NCBI RefSeq assembly: GCF_006517175.1
Contig: NZ_CP041186.1
Location: 5,545,074 to 5,609,073 of the forward strand
Length of the DNA: 64,000 nt
DNA from: Persicimonas caeni
GTDB taxonomy: Bacteria; Myxococcota_A; Bradymonadia; Bradymonadales; Bradymonadaceae
Reading direction: 5' to 3'
Shown here: one piece after another, positions 44,982-54,021 of the stretch
Layout of the letters: every line of letters begins with the position of its first letter
Position numbering within the stretch: the first letter of the stretch is position 1
Notes under the pieces: generated by a model
Database searches by the model: none
What the model saw: only the letters and a program-made list of their open reading frames with translations
Told to the model about the DNA's origin: nothing
Translations under genes and position numbers: made by a program

Positions 44982-45644
44982 ATGGCACGTGACGAATATC
45001 CCGGAGCAGAGCAATTCGTTCCCGAACAGCGCAATCGCGACGACCTCGCGATGGCCGCAGCCGACTGTCGCGGCTGCCCCCTCTACAAAGACGCCGAACA
45101 CGTCGTCTTCGGCGAAGGACCCACGGACGCACGTTTGATGCTGGTGGGCGAGTCGCCCGGACGCAACGAGGACAAACAGGGGCGACCCTTTATCGGTGAT
45201 GCGGGCAAGCTCCTCGAGCGTGTGCTCGAAGAGGCGGGGCTGAGCCGCGACGAGGTCTACATCACCAACGCCGTCAAGCATATCCGCTGGAGTGTCGAGG
45301 ACGGCCCGGGCAATCCCAAAGCTCCCGGCGTAAAGCATATCCAGGCGTGTCGTCCCTGGCTCGACGCCGAGATGCAGATGGTCACCCCGCAGCGCATTGT
45401 GGCCCTGGGCACGCGCGCGGCTCGCGGAGTGCTCGGCCAAGAGGTCACCATCTCGAAGAGCCGCGACCAGTTCCACACCTCCTTGTGGGGCGTCGAAGTC
45501 GTGGTGACCTATCACCCGGCGGCGGTGCTTCGCCATCCTGTCAGCGAGGAGCGCGACCGCATCTTCGAGCGCATGGTCGAAGATCTGCGCCGCGCGCAGC
45601 GTCCTCTCGAGGGGCCTAGCCCCGAGCCGGAGCTGCGAATCTGA
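44982..45644 (+). CDS. UdgX-like uracil-DNA glycosylase family protein lacking the KRRIH loop
   Basis: 220-residue Fe-S family UDG. Cluster ligands begin with C29-x2-C32 (CRGC); a third cysteine is in ACRPWL. The uracil pocket motif is GESPGRNED (57-65), followed by GRPFIGDAGKLL and NAVKH (96-100), the latter and ACRPWLDAE being UdgX-like. The C-terminal motif is HPAAVLR. In UdgX a KRRIH loop provides the histidine that bonds covalently to DNA; here the space reads GNPKAPG, without it. AGGAGGAG precedes ATG 44982. Likely an ordinary or altered glycosylase. Confidence 0.85.
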   Translation: MARDEYPGAEQFVPEQRNRDDLAMAAADCRGCPLYKDAEHVVFGEGPTDARLMLVGESPGRNEDKQGRPFIGDAGKLLERVLEEAGLSRDEVYITNAVKHIRWSVEDGPGNPKAPGVKHIQACRPWLDAEMQMVTPQRIVALGTRAARGVLGQEVTISKSRDQFHTSLWGVEVVVTYHPAAVLRHPVSEERDRIFERMVEDLRRAQRPLEGPSPEPELRI

Positions 45645-45839
45645 CCGCCTGGCTAACCACTCCTGCGTGCAGGGGATTGTTGTTCTGCGGAAACAGCCTG
45701 TTTTTCTCGCAGGCATTGCTCTTTCGGGGGGGCTCTCTATCATACGCCAAACGCTTTGGATGAAATATCCGGAGCCAAACTGGTATTTGAAGTCAACGAA
45801 CACCGTTCATCCTGAAACTCGAACGATAGAGAGACCCCG

Positions 45840-46589
45840 ATGTCCAAAAAGATTGCAGTCCTCCTCCTCGCCGCCGGTATGGCCATGGCCGCCGGTTGCA
45901 AGAGCGAAACCGACAACAAAGCCGCCGCGAAGGTCAGCGAGGCCTCGGCCGAAGAGAAGACCGACGAGAAGGCCGAAGAGGCCAAGGCTGACGAGAAGGC
46001 CGACGAGGCCAAGAGCGAGCCGCGCGAAGTGGCCGTGGCCACCGACAAGTCGTCCATCGGCTGGGTGGGCGCCAAAGTCACCGGCGACCACAAAGGCGGC
46101 TTCAAGAAGTTCGAAGGCAAGCTGTGGGAGAACGAGGGCGAGGTCGAGAAGGTCGAGTTCACCGTCGACACCACCAGCGTCTTCTCGGATGCCGAGAAGT
46201 TGACCGGCCACCTCAAGTCCGATGACTTCTTCCACGTCGAGAAGCACCCGGAGGCCAAGTTCGTCTCCAAAAAGATCGTCGAGAAGAAGTCGAAGTCTCC
46301 CGACGGCAAAGAGTTCTCGCACGAGGTCACCGGTGACTTCACCATCCGCGGTGTCACCAAAGAGCTGACCTTCCCGGCCAACATCAAAGCCGGCGACGAC
46401 AAGCTCGAGGCGTCGACCGAGTTTACCTTCAACCGATTCGACTTCGACATCGTCTACAAAGGCAAGCCCGACGACCTGATCAAAAAAGAAGTCCTCCTGA
46501 AGGTCGACCTGGTCGCCCCGATGGACAAGCAGGCCGAAAAGCCCAAGCAAGCTGAGGCGGAGGCCGCCAAGGACGAAGCCGGCAAGTAA
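45840..46589 (+). CDS. YceI-like lipocalin-fold lipoprotein
   Basis: 249 residues. Lipobox AMAAGC at about residue 20, then a Lys/Glu/Ala-rich spacer to about residue 60. The YceI domain is clear: SSIGWVGAKVTGDHKGGF, TGHLKSDDFFHVEKHPEAKFVS and TGDFTIRGVTKELTFPA. YceI proteins bind isoprenoid or other hydrophobic ligands in the periplasm. A Lys/Ala-rich tail follows. The low-complexity spacer resembles that of the PhnD-like lipoprotein. A two-way terminator separates it from the convergent gene. Confidence 0.93.
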   Translation: MSKKIAVLLLAAGMAMAAGCKSETDNKAAAKVSEASAEEKTDEKAEEAKADEKADEAKSEPREVAVATDKSSIGWVGAKVTGDHKGGFKKFEGKLWENEGEVEKVEFTVDTTSVFSDAEKLTGHLKSDDFFHVEKHPEAKFVSKKIVEKKSKSPDGKEFSHEVTGDFTIRGVTKELTFPANIKAGDDKLEASTEFTFNRFDFDIVYKGKPDDLIKKEVLLKVDLVAPMDKQAEKPKQAEAEAAKDEAGK

Positions 46590-46640
46590 TTGCCGGTCAC
46601 GTAGTAGCACGCCGCCCGTTTCGCACACGACGGCAACAAA

Positions 46641-46677
46641 AAAGCCGCCGCTCCCTCGTTGGAGCGGCGGCTTTTTT
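46641..46677. terminator. Bidirectional rho-independent terminator
   Basis: GCCGCCGCTCC-CTCGTT-GGAGCGGCGGC with A-run before and T-run after, between convergent YceI and IgGFc-like genes; serves both. Confidence 0.93.
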
Positions 46678-46702
46678 GTTGCCCGGGTGGCCCTCGCGGG
46701 CG

Positions 46703-48736
46703 TCAGTTCGGCAGGATGATCCCGCCGGAGAAGGCGTAGCTGATGTAGTTGTCCATGCCGTGGACGACGATGCCGAAGTTCTGGTTGGCGCTGGCGGTGT
46801 GCACACCGCCTGCCAGCGAATCGACGAGCTTGTATGCCCAGCCGCTCTGGCCGCCGACCTGCGTGAACGTCGACGCGGCGTGGGTCGTCCCGTCGAGTTG
46901 GACGTCGGTGCCGCTGGGCGCGATCAGCGTCACGAAGTTCATGGCGTACTGGTCGGGGACCAAGAAGACGTAGCTGTCGCGGAACTGTTGGACGGCCGGC
47001 GGCAGCAAGAAGGCCGGGTCGCCGTCACCCGACGGCGAGTTCGTTCCGCCGATCATGAATTGGGCGACCATGATGGGAGCGCTGGCGTTCATCTCGAACG
47101 CATCCGGGGTGTGGAACTGGCGTACCTCGCCGCGGTCGAGCGTCATGCTCGAGACGCCGTTGACCGGCGGATCGATGCTCACCGTCGTGTTGTCGTTGGC
47201 GGCGGTGACTTTGTAGATCGAAAAGTCGTTGACGCCCCGGTTATAGAAGGGCGTGGCCACGTAGGAGGTGCCCCAAGTGTCGGTGGGGAAGAGTTGTTGC
47301 TCGACATGGTCGCCTGCGCTCAGGCTGTCCATGCACTCCCAGGCGACTTCGTTGCCGTTCTGATAGGGGTGGCCGCAGATGCCCGTGCAGCAATCGGCGT
47401 TGTAGGTGCACGGGCTGCCCGTCTGCACGCAACTCGACGGCGGGTTCGAGATGATCGGCTGGTCGGGGATATTGACGAGCGTCGCGCCCGTATAGACCGC
47501 CACCGGCTTGTTCGACGTGATGACCGTACCCGACAGATCGGTGCCCGAGCTGGTGATGCCGCCGTTTTCGGCCAGATGGAGCACGTGGTTGCGCGGGATC
47601 GAGAAGCTCTGCGAGCTATTCGCCGCCATCGAGCCCAACGAGCCGGCCGACAGCGCCTTAGGCCCGGAGACCTGGATGGTGGTGTTGTCCTGCATGGCGA
47701 CCACGTCGATATAGGTGCCCGCCGACTGGAAGCCGCCGAAGCCGGGAGGGCCCTGCCAGCCGAGCACGATATGCTCGGTGCCGAGCACGTTCGTCGGCAA
47801 GAGCAGCGATGCGTCGCTCGTCTCGCTGCCTGCGCCCGGGTTGTTCAACGGGGCGAACTGGGTGGCGATGACCGGCAGCGAGGTGTTGAGGATGTAGATC
47901 TGGTTGGACACACCGGCCTGGTCGATCATCGGCGAGGTCGGAAAGTCGATGATCGCGCTCTGCTGGGGCTGGATGGTCTGGTCGGGCATGCTGAAGTTGG
48001 AGATGCCCGGGCTGGTCACACTGACCGTGGCCGGTTGGTCGCCCGGGTTGGAGACGACCACCGTGTGCGGCAGCGTCTGCAGGCCGTTGGCCTGGTTCAG
48101 GCGCATGCTCACGTACTCGCAGCCGAGGTTCGATTTTTCGTTGAGCACGCCGTTGCAACCCGAGCTGCACTCGCCGCCATCGCAGCTCTCGCCCTGGCCG
48201 CAACTGACGGGGTCGCCGAACGACGAGCCGTCCGACTCGCACACTGCATAGGCCGTCGGTGAGACGCAGCGCGACTCGCCGGGCTGGCAGGAGACGCCGT
48301 CGGGGATGCAGTTGCCTCGCTCGCAGATCTCGTCGTCGGAGCACTCATCGGTGAGCTGGAATTGCCCGCTATAGCACGTCTCGACGTTGCCGTTCTGGCA
48401 GCGACGTTCGAGCTCGGAGCAGGGCGCATCACTCGAGGTGTCCTCGGTCTGCGCATCGGGGCCCACGTCCGCGCTCCCGGTGTCGTCGGGCGGGTCGGCG
48501 TCGGCCTCCTCATCCGTATCGCTCGGCTCGCCGGTATCGTCGGTGCCGCTATCGAAATCGCCGCGCACGATGGGATCGCAGGAGCCCGAAATCTGGTTGA
48601 GTTGCGTCCCCTCCGGGCACTGCGAGCCACCGTCGGTGGTGTCGTCGCTGCAGCTGAAGAGGAGGGTTGCTGCGCTAAACAGCAAGACGAGGCGCCAGCG
48701 GAGGGCGCGGGGGGTAAGGCCGTAACAGGTAGGCAT
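46703..48736 (-). CDS. Large lipoprotein with IgGFc-binding-like domain, second copy
   Basis: 677-residue lipoprotein paralogous to the one at 37709. Signal with LLFSC (Cys about 29), long Asp/Thr/Glu spacer, Cys-rich segment (about 105-195), then the IgGFc-binding N-terminal-like domain: SNLGCEYVSMRL, SDASLLLPTNVLGTEHIVLGW, EQQLFPTDTWGTSYVATPF, DPAFLLPPAVQQF and YISYAFSGG. Compared with its paralog it carries an extra Cys-rich insert (SCVQTGSPCTYNADCCTGIC). Its neighbours differ, so the two are dispersed duplicates. Probably a cell-surface adhesin; ligand unknown. Confidence 0.88.
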   Translation of the reverse strand: MPTCYGLTPRALRWRLVLLFSAATLLFSCSDDTTDGGSQCPEGTQLNQISGSCDPIVRGDFDSGTDDTGEPSDTDEEADADPPDDTGSADVGPDAQTEDTSSDAPCSELERRCQNGNVETCYSGQFQLTDECSDDEICERGNCIPDGVSCQPGESRCVSPTAYAVCESDGSSFGDPVSCGQGESCDGGECSSGCNGVLNEKSNLGCEYVSMRLNQANGLQTLPHTVVVSNPGDQPATVSVTSPGISNFSMPDQTIQPQQSAIIDFPTSPMIDQAGVSNQIYILNTSLPVIATQFAPLNNPGAGSETSDASLLLPTNVLGTEHIVLGWQGPPGFGGFQSAGTYIDVVAMQDNTTIQVSGPKALSAGSLGSMAANSSQSFSIPRNHVLHLAENGGITSSGTDLSGTVITSNKPVAVYTGATLVNIPDQPIISNPPSSCVQTGSPCTYNADCCTGICGHPYQNGNEVAWECMDSLSAGDHVEQQLFPTDTWGTSYVATPFYNRGVNDFSIYKVTAANDNTTVSIDPPVNGVSSMTLDRGEVRQFHTPDAFEMNASAPIMVAQFMIGGTNSPSGDGDPAFLLPPAVQQFRDSYVFLVPDQYAMNFVTLIAPSGTDVQLDGTTHAASTFTQVGGQSGWAYKLVDSLAGGVHTASANQNFGIVVHGMDNYISYAFSGGIILPN

Positions 48737-48834
48737 GATCTCTTGTCGTCAAAAAAGGTGCTCAGGTTATCCACATAGGCCCACACGGTAGCAGGAGTCG
48801 CCCAGCGGAGAAAGCGCGTCGCACTCTGCACGAC

Positions 48835-49068
48835 TCAGCAATCGGCGAAGCATTGCGTGCGCCGGTTCAGGCAGTAGTGGTTGGCGTCCGGGGTGCCCAT
48901 CTGGTCGAGGCACGCCTGGTAGGTGTCCTCGCAGGTCTCTTGGCAGCTCTCGGGGTTGCCGAGCACCGAGTCGATGACGGCGCCACACCCGCCCAGGCCT
49001 ATCGCCACGAGACAAACGAGCAACGTGCGGGTGACATGAGAGGAAAGCCGGTGATGAGGGGTTGCCAT
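48835..49068 (-). CDS. Small Cys-rich lipoprotein
   Basis: 77 residues. Signal ending CLVAIGLGGC (lipobox GLGGC, Cys about 28), then a short domain with six cysteines (C..TC.......C and YCLNRRTQCFADC), likely forming disulfides outside the cytoplasm. No family name can be assigned. It lies upstream of and parallel to the large IgGFc-like lipoprotein gene, about 100 bases apart, so the two might be expressed together. Confidence 0.7.
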   Translation of the reverse strand: MATPHHRLSSHVTRTLLVCLVAIGLGGCGAVIDSVLGNPESCQETCEDTYQACLDQMGTPDANHYCLNRRTQCFADC

Positions 49069-49182
49069 CGTTGCGCCCGTGTTTACAGGTATGTCGACCG
49101 ACGAGCAGCGTGCCGTCGGGATTCAGGTTCGATCTTCGTGTAGTTACTGACAGTTTCTCACACAACAAATGAGGTTTAGAAG

Positions 49183-49818
49183 ATGACTCTACGACTTGGC
49201 GACGAAGCACCGAATTTCAAGGCGATGACCACCGAAGGCGAGATCGACTTCCACGAGTGGGGCGGCGACTCCTGGGTGGTCTTCTTCTCGCACCCGGCCG
49301 ACTTCACCCCCGTGTGCACCACCGAGATCGGGCGCGCGGCGAACTTGAGCGACGAGTTCAAAAAGCGCAACGCCAAGCGTATCGTCCTGTCGGTCGACCC
49401 CATCGAAGACCACCACGAGTGGGTCAAGGACGTCGAGGAGACTCAGAACGCCAAGATGGACTACCCGATCATCGCGGACGAAGACCGCGAGATCGCCAAC
49501 ATGTACGACATGATCCACCCCAAGGCCGACGACACCGCCACGGTGCGCTCGGTCTTCGTGATCGACCCGGACAAGAAGATTCGCCTCACGCTGACCTATC
49601 CGCCGGCCATCGGTCGTAACTTCGACGAGATCTTGCGCGTGATCGACGCACTTCAGCTCAGCGACGACTACGATATCGCCACCCCGGTCGACTGGACCAA
49701 GGGTGAGAAGGTCGTGGTCAAGCCGTCGATCGACACCGAAACGGCCAAAGAGCAGTTTGGCGACGTCGAAGAGCTTCGCCCCTACCTGCGTCTGACGCCG
49801 GACCCGAGCACCAAGTAG
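49183..49818 (+). CDS. 1-Cys peroxiredoxin (Prx6 subfamily)
   Basis: 211-residue thiol peroxidase reducing H2O2 and organic peroxides. The peroxidatic Cys45 is in FTPVCTTE. The Prx6-type downstream parts are visible (KMDYPIIADEDREIA, RSVFVIDPDKKIRLTLTYPPAIGRNFDEILRVIDALQ) and the long C-terminal arm with WTKGEKVVV. No resolving cysteine is seen: Cys45 is the only cysteine. An AGGTTTAGAAG lies before the ATG. It stands alone with its own terminator. Confidence 0.96.
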   Translation: MTLRLGDEAPNFKAMTTEGEIDFHEWGGDSWVVFFSHPADFTPVCTTEIGRAANLSDEFKKRNAKRIVLSVDPIEDHHEWVKDVEETQNAKMDYPIIADEDREIANMYDMIHPKADDTATVRSVFVIDPDKKIRLTLTYPPAIGRNFDEILRVIDALQLSDDYDIATPVDWTKGEKVVVKPSIDTETAKEQFGDVEELRPYLRLTPDPSTK

Positions 49819-49857
49819 AGGCGTCCTGATGCGGTCTTTCGACCGCTTCGAACGCAA

Positions 49858-49900
49858 AAGGCCCCGCAGCGCCACGGACGCTGCGGGGCCTTTCGTTTTC
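49858..49900 (+). terminator. Rho-independent terminator after peroxiredoxin
   Basis: GGCCCCGCAGCG-CCACGGA-CGCTGCGGGGCC followed by TTTCGTTTT. Confidence 0.9.
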
Positions 49901-49916
49901 TGCTGTCGATGTCGCG

Positions 49917-50345
49917 TCAGCCGCCGGCCGACACGCGCTGGCGCAGCACCACCTTATTGCCCGGCGCCCCGACCGTCTTGTTCGGCTCGGCGGTCACCAG
50001 CACTTCGAAGTCGGAGTAGGGCGTGGTGAACTCGATATCGGCTTCGCGCGAATCCTCGTTGACCTTCAGTTGCCCGACTTTGATGGTCTGGGCCGACTCC
50101 GCAGTGTCGAGCCAGACGACGTAGGTCGACAGCGATGGCCCCAGATTCTTGGGCGGGGCCATATGTTTGACTTCCAGGTCGACCTTGTAATTTTCATTCT
50201 CGTCGGCGTCCTCGACTTCGACCTTGCCGGTGGCCGAAGGGGTCAGGTCAGTGGGTTGCAGTTGATAGGTCGACGGGCCGCAGCCAACGAGGGTGAGGGC
50301 GAAGACCGCAGCGATAGCGCTCAGCATTCCAGACAGACGCGACAT
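49917..50345 (-). CDS. Hypothetical lipoprotein
   Basis: 142 residues. Lipobox FALTLVGC (Cys about 22). The mature part (YKVDLEVKHMAPPKNLGPSLSTYVVWLDT, later KVGQLKVNEDSREADIEFTTPYSDFEVLVTAEPNK) reads as a small beta-sandwich, similar in style to anti-sigma-K C-terminal domains (YVVWL), but without a transmembrane anchor. Function unknown. Convergent with the peroxiredoxin gene. Confidence 0.75.
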   Translation of the reverse strand: MSRLSGMLSAIAAVFALTLVGCGPSTYQLQPTDLTPSATGKVEVEDADENENYKVDLEVKHMAPPKNLGPSLSTYVVWLDTAESAQTIKVGQLKVNEDSREADIEFTTPYSDFEVLVTAEPNKTVGAPGNKVVLRQRVSAGG

Positions 50346-50583
50346 GCAAACCTCTCATGTGTGCTCGAATGAAGTTAGCGTAATTGTTGAGGACAGCCTC
50401 CGGGTCGAGCAGCTTAGGCAGTCCTCATGAATGCTAATTTCGGCGTGGATTACATCAAGCTGCGGGCGCGGCCGGCTGGGGCGCGTCGGCGGGTAGCGCC
50501 AGGGCGAGATTCGTGGGTGCGCCAAGCGTCGAGTGCGCTACACTGGGCATCGAGGAAGGCTGTTCGCGAGATTGACTAGGAGT

Positions 50584-51096
50584 ATGGCGGTGACAAGTTC
50601 CCTCCCACAAGACATCGACCTCAGCATCGGCCCCGGCCACCGGCCGGCCGACGAGCACCTCGCACATCTCAAGCTCGGGCGCTCCTTTTTGGCCGGGCCA
50701 CACGCCGGCGAAGACATCATTCGACTGCGCTGGTACGTGCGTGAATCGGACGGCGCGTTGGTCGGACGCGTCTGGTTTGGCCCCGGCGCGCAGGGCCCGC
50801 CCGGCCACGCTCACGGCGGCAGCATGGCGGCGGTGCTCGACGAGGCGCTCGGCAGCTCGTGCTGGGTGGCGGGCCACCCCGTCGTCGCCGCCGAGTTGAC
50901 CACCTCGTTTCGCGCGATGTTGCCGCTGGGCACCGTGGCGACCGTCGAGGCGTGGATCGAGAAGGCCGACGGACGCAAGCTGTACCCCAAGGGCCATATC
51001 CTCGCCGACGACGGCACGGTCTATGCCGAGGCGAGCGGCCTCTTCATCGAGATGACCTCCGAGGCGTTCGATGCGTTGGCCGACCGACTCGAGTAA
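50584..51096 (+). CDS. Hotdog-fold thioesterase-like protein
   Basis: About 170 residues. The hotdog signature is GHAHGGSMAAVLDEALGSSCW (central helix with HGG turn and catalytic acidic residue), preceded by VGRVWFGPGAQG and followed by AAELTTSFRAMLPLGTVATVEAWIE. It resembles the PaaI/THEM4-like group. AGGAG sits one base before ATG 50584 but seven before GTG 50590, so the GTG may be the true start. It stands alone; acyl-CoA substrate unknown. Confidence 0.85.
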   Translation: MAVTSSLPQDIDLSIGPGHRPADEHLAHLKLGRSFLAGPHAGEDIIRLRWYVRESDGALVGRVWFGPGAQGPPGHAHGGSMAAVLDEALGSSCWVAGHPVVAAELTTSFRAMLPLGTVATVEAWIEKADGRKLYPKGHILADDGTVYAEASGLFIEMTSEAFDALADRLE

Positions 51097-51135
51097 TTGA
51101 TTGTCTGGCATATGCTGGCAGATTGAGGAGACAAG

Positions 51136-52320
51136 ATGCGCAACTTGATAGGGCGAGCCCTACTGCTCGCAGTTGTATGTGTGTTGCCGGCTTGTTCTCC
51201 GGCGTGCTTTCTCAAGCCGACCGAGGCGTTCGACCAGGACCGCCTGGCCAAAGCTCCCGATTATAGCGATCCGGAATCTTGGGCCGCGTTGCCCGGTCGC
51301 GACGACAAAGCCGACTTCACGCCGCCGGGCGCAACCGATCGGCAGGCCGACGCCCCGGCCGACGTCTTCTTCGTCCACCCCACGACCTGGTTCGACCGCG
51401 ACCTGTGGAACGACCCGCTCGATTCGGCGAAATCCCGCGAGTTTCTTCACGAGATCGTCCTGCCGGGCCAGGCCAGCGCCTTCAACGCGTGCTGCCGCGT
51501 GTTCGCTCCGTACTACCGCCAGGCGACCATCGGCGCGTATTTCGAGGAGCCCGCCCAGGCCAAGCAGGCCTTTTCGGTCGCCTACGCCGACGTCGAGCGC
51601 GCCTTCGATGCGTTCATCGACAAGTACAACACGAACGAGCAAGACAAGGGCCGCCCCTTCATCGTCGCGTCGCACAGTCAGGGCAGTCAGCACGCGATGC
51701 GTCTGCTCGAGAAGATCGACGCCGATCCCGAGCTTCGCGAGCGTATGATTGCTGCGTACGTGCCCGGCTTTGCGCTGCCGATGTCGCGCTACGGCGAAGT
51801 TTACGAGCACCTCGAGCCGTGCACGGAGCCCACCCAAACCGGCTGCATCGTCGCCTGGGACACCTACCGTTACGCCGCCGAGCTCAACTCAGACACACTC
51901 CTACACTGGCAGGGCGACGAGCTTCGTCGCGTGCCCGTCGACGCGCCGCGCCAGTGCACCAACCCGATCACCTGGCGAGCCGACGAAGAGACCTCCTCCC
52001 CCGAGGCGCATCGGGGCGCCGTCCAGCCGCTCAACGAAGGCGACGACCCGTCCCTCTTGACGGTACTTCGCTCCGACAAGCCGGTCGGCCTCGACGTGAC
52101 CGGCCTGAGCGAGCCGCGCGAGGGCTTTTTGGTCGCCCAATGCAAGGACGGCGTGCTGCGCGTGCCCGATCTCGACGAGCTCGGCTACAACGAGGATGAG
52201 ATGGCGCCCGGCAATTACCATCTGATGGATTACGAGCTTTTCTACATGGATATCCGTCACAATGCGGTGCGCCGCACCGAGGCGTGGCTGGCGAATCACG
52301 CGCAGCAAAAGACACCTTAA
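51136..52320 (+). CDS. DUF3089 alpha/beta-hydrolase-like lipoprotein
   Basis: 394 residues. A lipoprotein-like signal ends at LLLAVVCVLPAC. DUF3089 features are DVFFVHPTTWFDRDLWND (about 75-92), FAPYYRQATIGAYF, and the nucleophile elbow FIVASHSQGSQHAMRLL with Ser in SHSQG (about residue 180). A later GNYHLMDYELFYMDIRHNAVRR supplies the probable catalytic His region. The substrate of the family is unknown. GAGGAG precedes the ATG, 39 bases after the thioesterase stop, so the two could be cotranscribed. Confidence 0.87.
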   Translation: MRNLIGRALLLAVVCVLPACSPACFLKPTEAFDQDRLAKAPDYSDPESWAALPGRDDKADFTPPGATDRQADAPADVFFVHPTTWFDRDLWNDPLDSAKSREFLHEIVLPGQASAFNACCRVFAPYYRQATIGAYFEEPAQAKQAFSVAYADVERAFDAFIDKYNTNEQDKGRPFIVASHSQGSQHAMRLLEKIDADPELRERMIAAYVPGFALPMSRYGEVYEHLEPCTEPTQTGCIVAWDTYRYAAELNSDTLLHWQGDELRRVPVDAPRQCTNPITWRADEETSSPEAHRGAVQPLNEGDDPSLLTVLRSDKPVGLDVTGLSEPREGFLVAQCKDGVLRVPDLDELGYNEDEMAPGNYHLMDYELFYMDIRHNAVRRTEAWLANHAQQKTP

Positions 52321-52425
52321 ACCCCTCATTTCGAGCAAATCACGCTCAAACGGGTCTTCAGTCCGAAGAATTTGCGCTCGATCTCTTGATCGGAGCGTAT
52401 TTGCCTGTTACGTTGCGCCGGAATT

Positions 52426-52444
52426 GAAACTCATTTTCATTTTC
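52426..52444. promoter_or_regulatory. Fur-box-like operator
   Basis: On the minus strand this reads GAAAATGAAAATGAGTTTC, agreeing at 14 of 19 positions with the Fur consensus GATAATGATAATCATTATC. It is 33 bases before the DUF4856 start and AT-rich in a GC-rich setting. It heads an iron-uptake gene set. Confidence 0.7.
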
Positions 52445-52477
52445 ATTCAACCTTTGAGACGCAACACGGAGTAGCAA

Positions 52478-53938
52478 ATGAAGTTGAAGAAGACGGTTTC
52501 GGTAGGCGCGATGGTCGGCCTGGGTTTGTTGGCTGGCTGCGGTGATGACACGGAGAGCAACAACGCCACCAACAACGGCGGCGGCGAGCTGCAGGTTCCG
52601 GAAACCTACAACTTCGACAGCAAATTCGTCGAAGGCGAGAGCAGCGTGTCGTACTCGGGCCAGGTCGCCCGCCAGGTGCTGATCGCCGACCTCAAGAGCT
52701 TCATCAGCGGACTGACCGACTCGGTCGACGCCGGTGACTACGATAGCGCGCAGGACGGCGACGTGGTCGCCGCACTCGACTACTACTTCCGCTTCGATTC
52801 GGACGCCAACGGCGACAGCGAGTTCATGCTGAGCACCGATCCGGCCACGAAGCAGACGACCTATAACGACATCTCCGGCGGCAAGAACCTCGTCGGCAAG
52901 CTCGCCGGCAACGACTCGGTCACCGACCACAAAGACTGGGCGACCGAGTTCACCGGCTGGAGCGACACCACCATTGCCGCCAACGGTGGCTCGGTCGACA
53001 CGCCCGAGGGCCTTGTGACCGCCTTCTTCGAGACGCTCGAAGAGAACGCGCTGGGCCGCGTCGCCGGCACCGAGCGCACTGGCACCGACGGCCAGACGCT
53101 GCCGGTCCACGTGACCGAGCAGGGCCAGGACCTCAACCAGCTCACCCAGAAGTTCTTGCTCATGGCCGTGACCTACTCGCAGGCCACCGACGACTACATG
53201 GACAGCGACACTGACGGCAAAGGCCTGAAGTCGTCGAACACCCAGGACGAGGACGCGCCGTACACCACCCTCGAGCACCAGTGGGACGAGGGCTTCGGCT
53301 ACTTCGGCGCCGCGCGTGACTTCCTTGCTTATAGCGACGAAGAGATCGCCAGCCCCGGCTACATGGACACCGACGGCGACGGCGCCATCGACCTCAAGTC
53401 GGAGTACAACTTCGCCAACGCCGCCTACTTCGCCAAGCGCGACCTGAGCGCGGTCGAGCCGACCGACTTCACCCAGCAGGCCATGGAGGCCTTCCTGACC
53501 GGTCGCGCCATCATCAGCTCGGCCGACGGTGAGCTGAGCGACGAGCAGATGGCCGCCCTCGAAGAGCAGCGCGACATCGCCGTGATGGCCTGGGAGAAGG
53601 TCATGGCTGCCAACGTCGTCCACTATATCAACGACACCCTCGAGGCGATGAGCTTCTTCGGCGGCAACGACTACGACTTCGTCGAGCACGCCAAAGTCTG
53701 GTCGGAGATGAAAGGTTTCGCGCTGGGTCTACAGTTTAACCCGCACTCGATGCTCAGCGACGCCGACTTCGAGCAGTTCCACACGCTCGTAGGCGACGCG
53801 CCGGTGCTGGCGGACGCCGACCAGGCCGACATCGATCAGTACAAAGCCGACCTGATCGCCGCGCGTCAGCTTCTGGGCGACGCCTATGGCTTCGCCGACG
53901 CCAATCTCGGCAATGACAGCGGCCAGAACGGCTGGTAA
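52478..53938 (+). CDS. DUF4856 lipoprotein (iron-linked)
   Basis: 486-residue lipoprotein; lipobox GLGLLAGC with Cys about residue 21 and an Asn-rich spacer. The mature protein begins VPETYNFDSKFVEGESSVSYSGQVARQVLIADLKSFI, which is the DUF4856 opening, and contains HQWDEGFGYFGAARDF and a WSEMKGFALGLQFNP block near the end, typical of the family. DUF4856 genes occur next to imelysin and TonB receptor genes, as here, and are taken to help iron capture at the cell surface. GGAGTAG precedes the ATG. First gene of the operon. Confidence 0.9.
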   Translation: MKLKKTVSVGAMVGLGLLAGCGDDTESNNATNNGGGELQVPETYNFDSKFVEGESSVSYSGQVARQVLIADLKSFISGLTDSVDAGDYDSAQDGDVVAALDYYFRFDSDANGDSEFMLSTDPATKQTTYNDISGGKNLVGKLAGNDSVTDHKDWATEFTGWSDTTIAANGGSVDTPEGLVTAFFETLEENALGRVAGTERTGTDGQTLPVHVTEQGQDLNQLTQKFLLMAVTYSQATDDYMDSDTDGKGLKSSNTQDEDAPYTTLEHQWDEGFGYFGAARDFLAYSDEEIASPGYMDTDGDGAIDLKSEYNFANAAYFAKRDLSAVEPTDFTQQAMEAFLTGRAIISSADGELSDEQMAALEEQRDIAVMAWEKVMAANVVHYINDTLEAMSFFGGNDYDFVEHAKVWSEMKGFALGLQFNPHSMLSDADFEQFHTLVGDAPVLADADQADIDQYKADLIAARQLLGDAYGFADANLGNDSGQNGW

Positions 53939-54021
53939 ACGAGGTTAGAGTTACATCTTCGGGGCGGGTGCGCGAAGCACTCGCCCCGTTTCTAATCGAC
54001 CCCCAGACGCATCTTCAAACC

